This document shows, piece by piece, positions 14,394 to 15,141 of a DNA stretch of 15,141 nt (the first letter of the stretch is position 1; the number at the start of each line of letters is the position of its first letter). The position numbers were made by a program, and so were the translations under genes. The stretch is taken from assembly GCF_002414845.1 (NCBI RefSeq), contig NZ_DIAX01000083.1, positions 1-15,141 of the forward strand, written 5' to 3'. This stretch comes from Gordonia sp. UBA5067 (GTDB taxonomy: Bacteria > Actinomycetota > Actinomycetes > Mycobacteriales > Mycobacteriaceae). Below the pieces are notes generated by a model, which saw only the letters and a list, made by a program, of their open reading frames with translations, had not been told where the DNA came from and searched no databases.

Positions 14394-15141
14394 CTACAAG
14401 TCTGCCGGGGCCGAGAGAGTGCCGCGGACAGCGGTTGCGGCGGCGACGGCCGGCGACACGAGATGAGTTCGGCCCCCCTTGCCCTGGCGTCCCTCGAAGT
14501 TGCGGTTCGACGTCGACGCGCAGCGCTCACCGGGCGCCAACTGGTCAGGATTCATCCCCAGGCACATCGAGCAGCCGGCCTGCCGCCACTCCGCACCGGC
14601 CGCGGTGAAGATCTCACCGAGGCCTTCGTCCTCGGCCTGCGCGCGCACCTTCATCGATCCGGGCACGACAAGCATCCGGACACCGTCGGCGATAGTCCGC
14701 CCGCGCAGCACGTCGGCCACCGCGCGCAAGTCTTCGATCCGCCCGTTGGTACACGATCCGACAAATACGGCGTCGACCGCGACCTCGCGCAGCGGCGTGC
14801 CGGGCGTCAGGTCCATGTACGCCAGTGCGCGCTCGGCGGCGAGTGCCTCGTTCTCGTCGACGATGTCGGCCGGGTTCGGCACTAGCGCCCCCAGCGGCAG
14901 TCCCTGCCCGGGGTTGGTGCCCCAGGTGACGAACGGGGTCAGCTCGGCGGCGTTGAGGTGGACCTCGGCGTCGAACTCGGCGTCCTCGTCGGTGCGCAAA
15001 CCTTCCCAGTACGCGATCGCGGCATCCCATTGCGCACCGACCGGCGCATGCGGACGCCCCTTGAGGAACTCGTAGGTGACCGCATCCGGGGCAATCATTC
15101 CGGCGCGGGCGCCCGCTTCGATCGACATGTTGCAGAGCGTC
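14394..15141 (-). CDS. leuC: 3-isopropylmalate dehydratase large subunit (C-terminal 248 codons, cut by window edge)
   Basis: LeuC is the aconitase-family large subunit carrying the [4Fe-4S] cluster of isopropylmalate isomerase. The visible part begins [19 protein letters not shown]. It includes [11 protein letters not shown] and the three cluster cysteines: one in [15 protein letters not shown] and two in [12 protein letters not shown]. It continues into [22 protein letters not shown] near the C-terminus, where substrate-binding arginine/asparagine residues of the family lie. The frame has no interruption to the window edge, so the internal ATG at 15128 is not the start; the gene continues beyond 15141. 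It is the first visible gene of the leuC-leuD operon; its promoter lies outside the window. Confidence 0.97.
   Translation of the reverse strand, partial: TLCNMSIEAGARAGMIAPDAVTYEFLKGRPHAPVGAQWDAAIAYWEGLRTDEDAEFDAEVHLNAAELTPFVTWGTNPGQGLPLGALVPNPADIVDENEALAAERALAYMDLTPGTPLREVAVDAVFVGSCTNGRIEDLRAVADVLRGRTIADGVRMLVVPGSMKVRAQAEDEGLGEIFTAAGAEWRQAGCSMCLGMNPDQLAPGERCASTSNRNFEGRQGKGGRTHLVSPAVAAATAVRGTLSAPADL

Overview
The window looks like a chromosomal housekeeping segment from a high-GC actinobacterium of the Mycobacteriales (a Gordonia-like relative of Mycobacterium). The grounds are strong G/C third-position bias, many GTG starts, -10 boxes of the TANNNT type placed 6-7 bases before start codons, an HU protein with a long Lys/Ala tail (HupB), an FbiD-type guanylyltransferase for coenzyme F420, and a two-domain MutT1. 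The gene order closely follows the block I recall from M. tuberculosis, recG - DAK2 - ung - thiL - DUF3515 - gpsA - fbiD - ppk1 - mutT1 - hupB - leuD - leuC. The genus is an inference. I see no insertion sequence, prophage, CRISPR array, tRNA or rRNA, and no gene-free stretch longer than about 200 bases.

Left part (1-4936): a leftward pair made of a DAK2/FakA-like kinase and recG (recG runs off the left edge). It diverges from the rightward rpmB (ribosomal protein L28, zinc-type), which ends in a strong hairpin. A PaaG-like crotonase follows on the + strand and converges on ung.

Middle (4926-8790): a leftward run thiL - gamma-carbonic-anhydrase-like gene - ung with very tight or overlapping junctions. 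Divergent from thiL is a small membrane-anchored DUF3515 gene. It converges on gpsA across an almost perfect 52-base palindrome, where mycobacteria keep ddl. Upstream of gpsA lies a YdeI/DUF1905-like gene.

Right part (8790-15141): fbiD and ppk1 form one uninterrupted reading frame of 970 codons, the most unusual gene structure in the window. mutT1 follows 18 bases later and converges on hupB, whose tail holds six tandem 15-bp units. leuD and leuC (the two subunits of isopropylmalate isomerase, leucine biosynthesis) run leftward. leuC runs off the right edge, and leuD carries a 15-bp tandem duplication across its stop codon.

No obviously new multi-gene system is visible. The points worth checking are the FbiD-PPK1 fusion frame, a series of promoters that predict leaderless mRNAs, the 52-base palindrome, the gamma-carbonic-anhydrase ligand change, and the small repeats in hupB and leuD.
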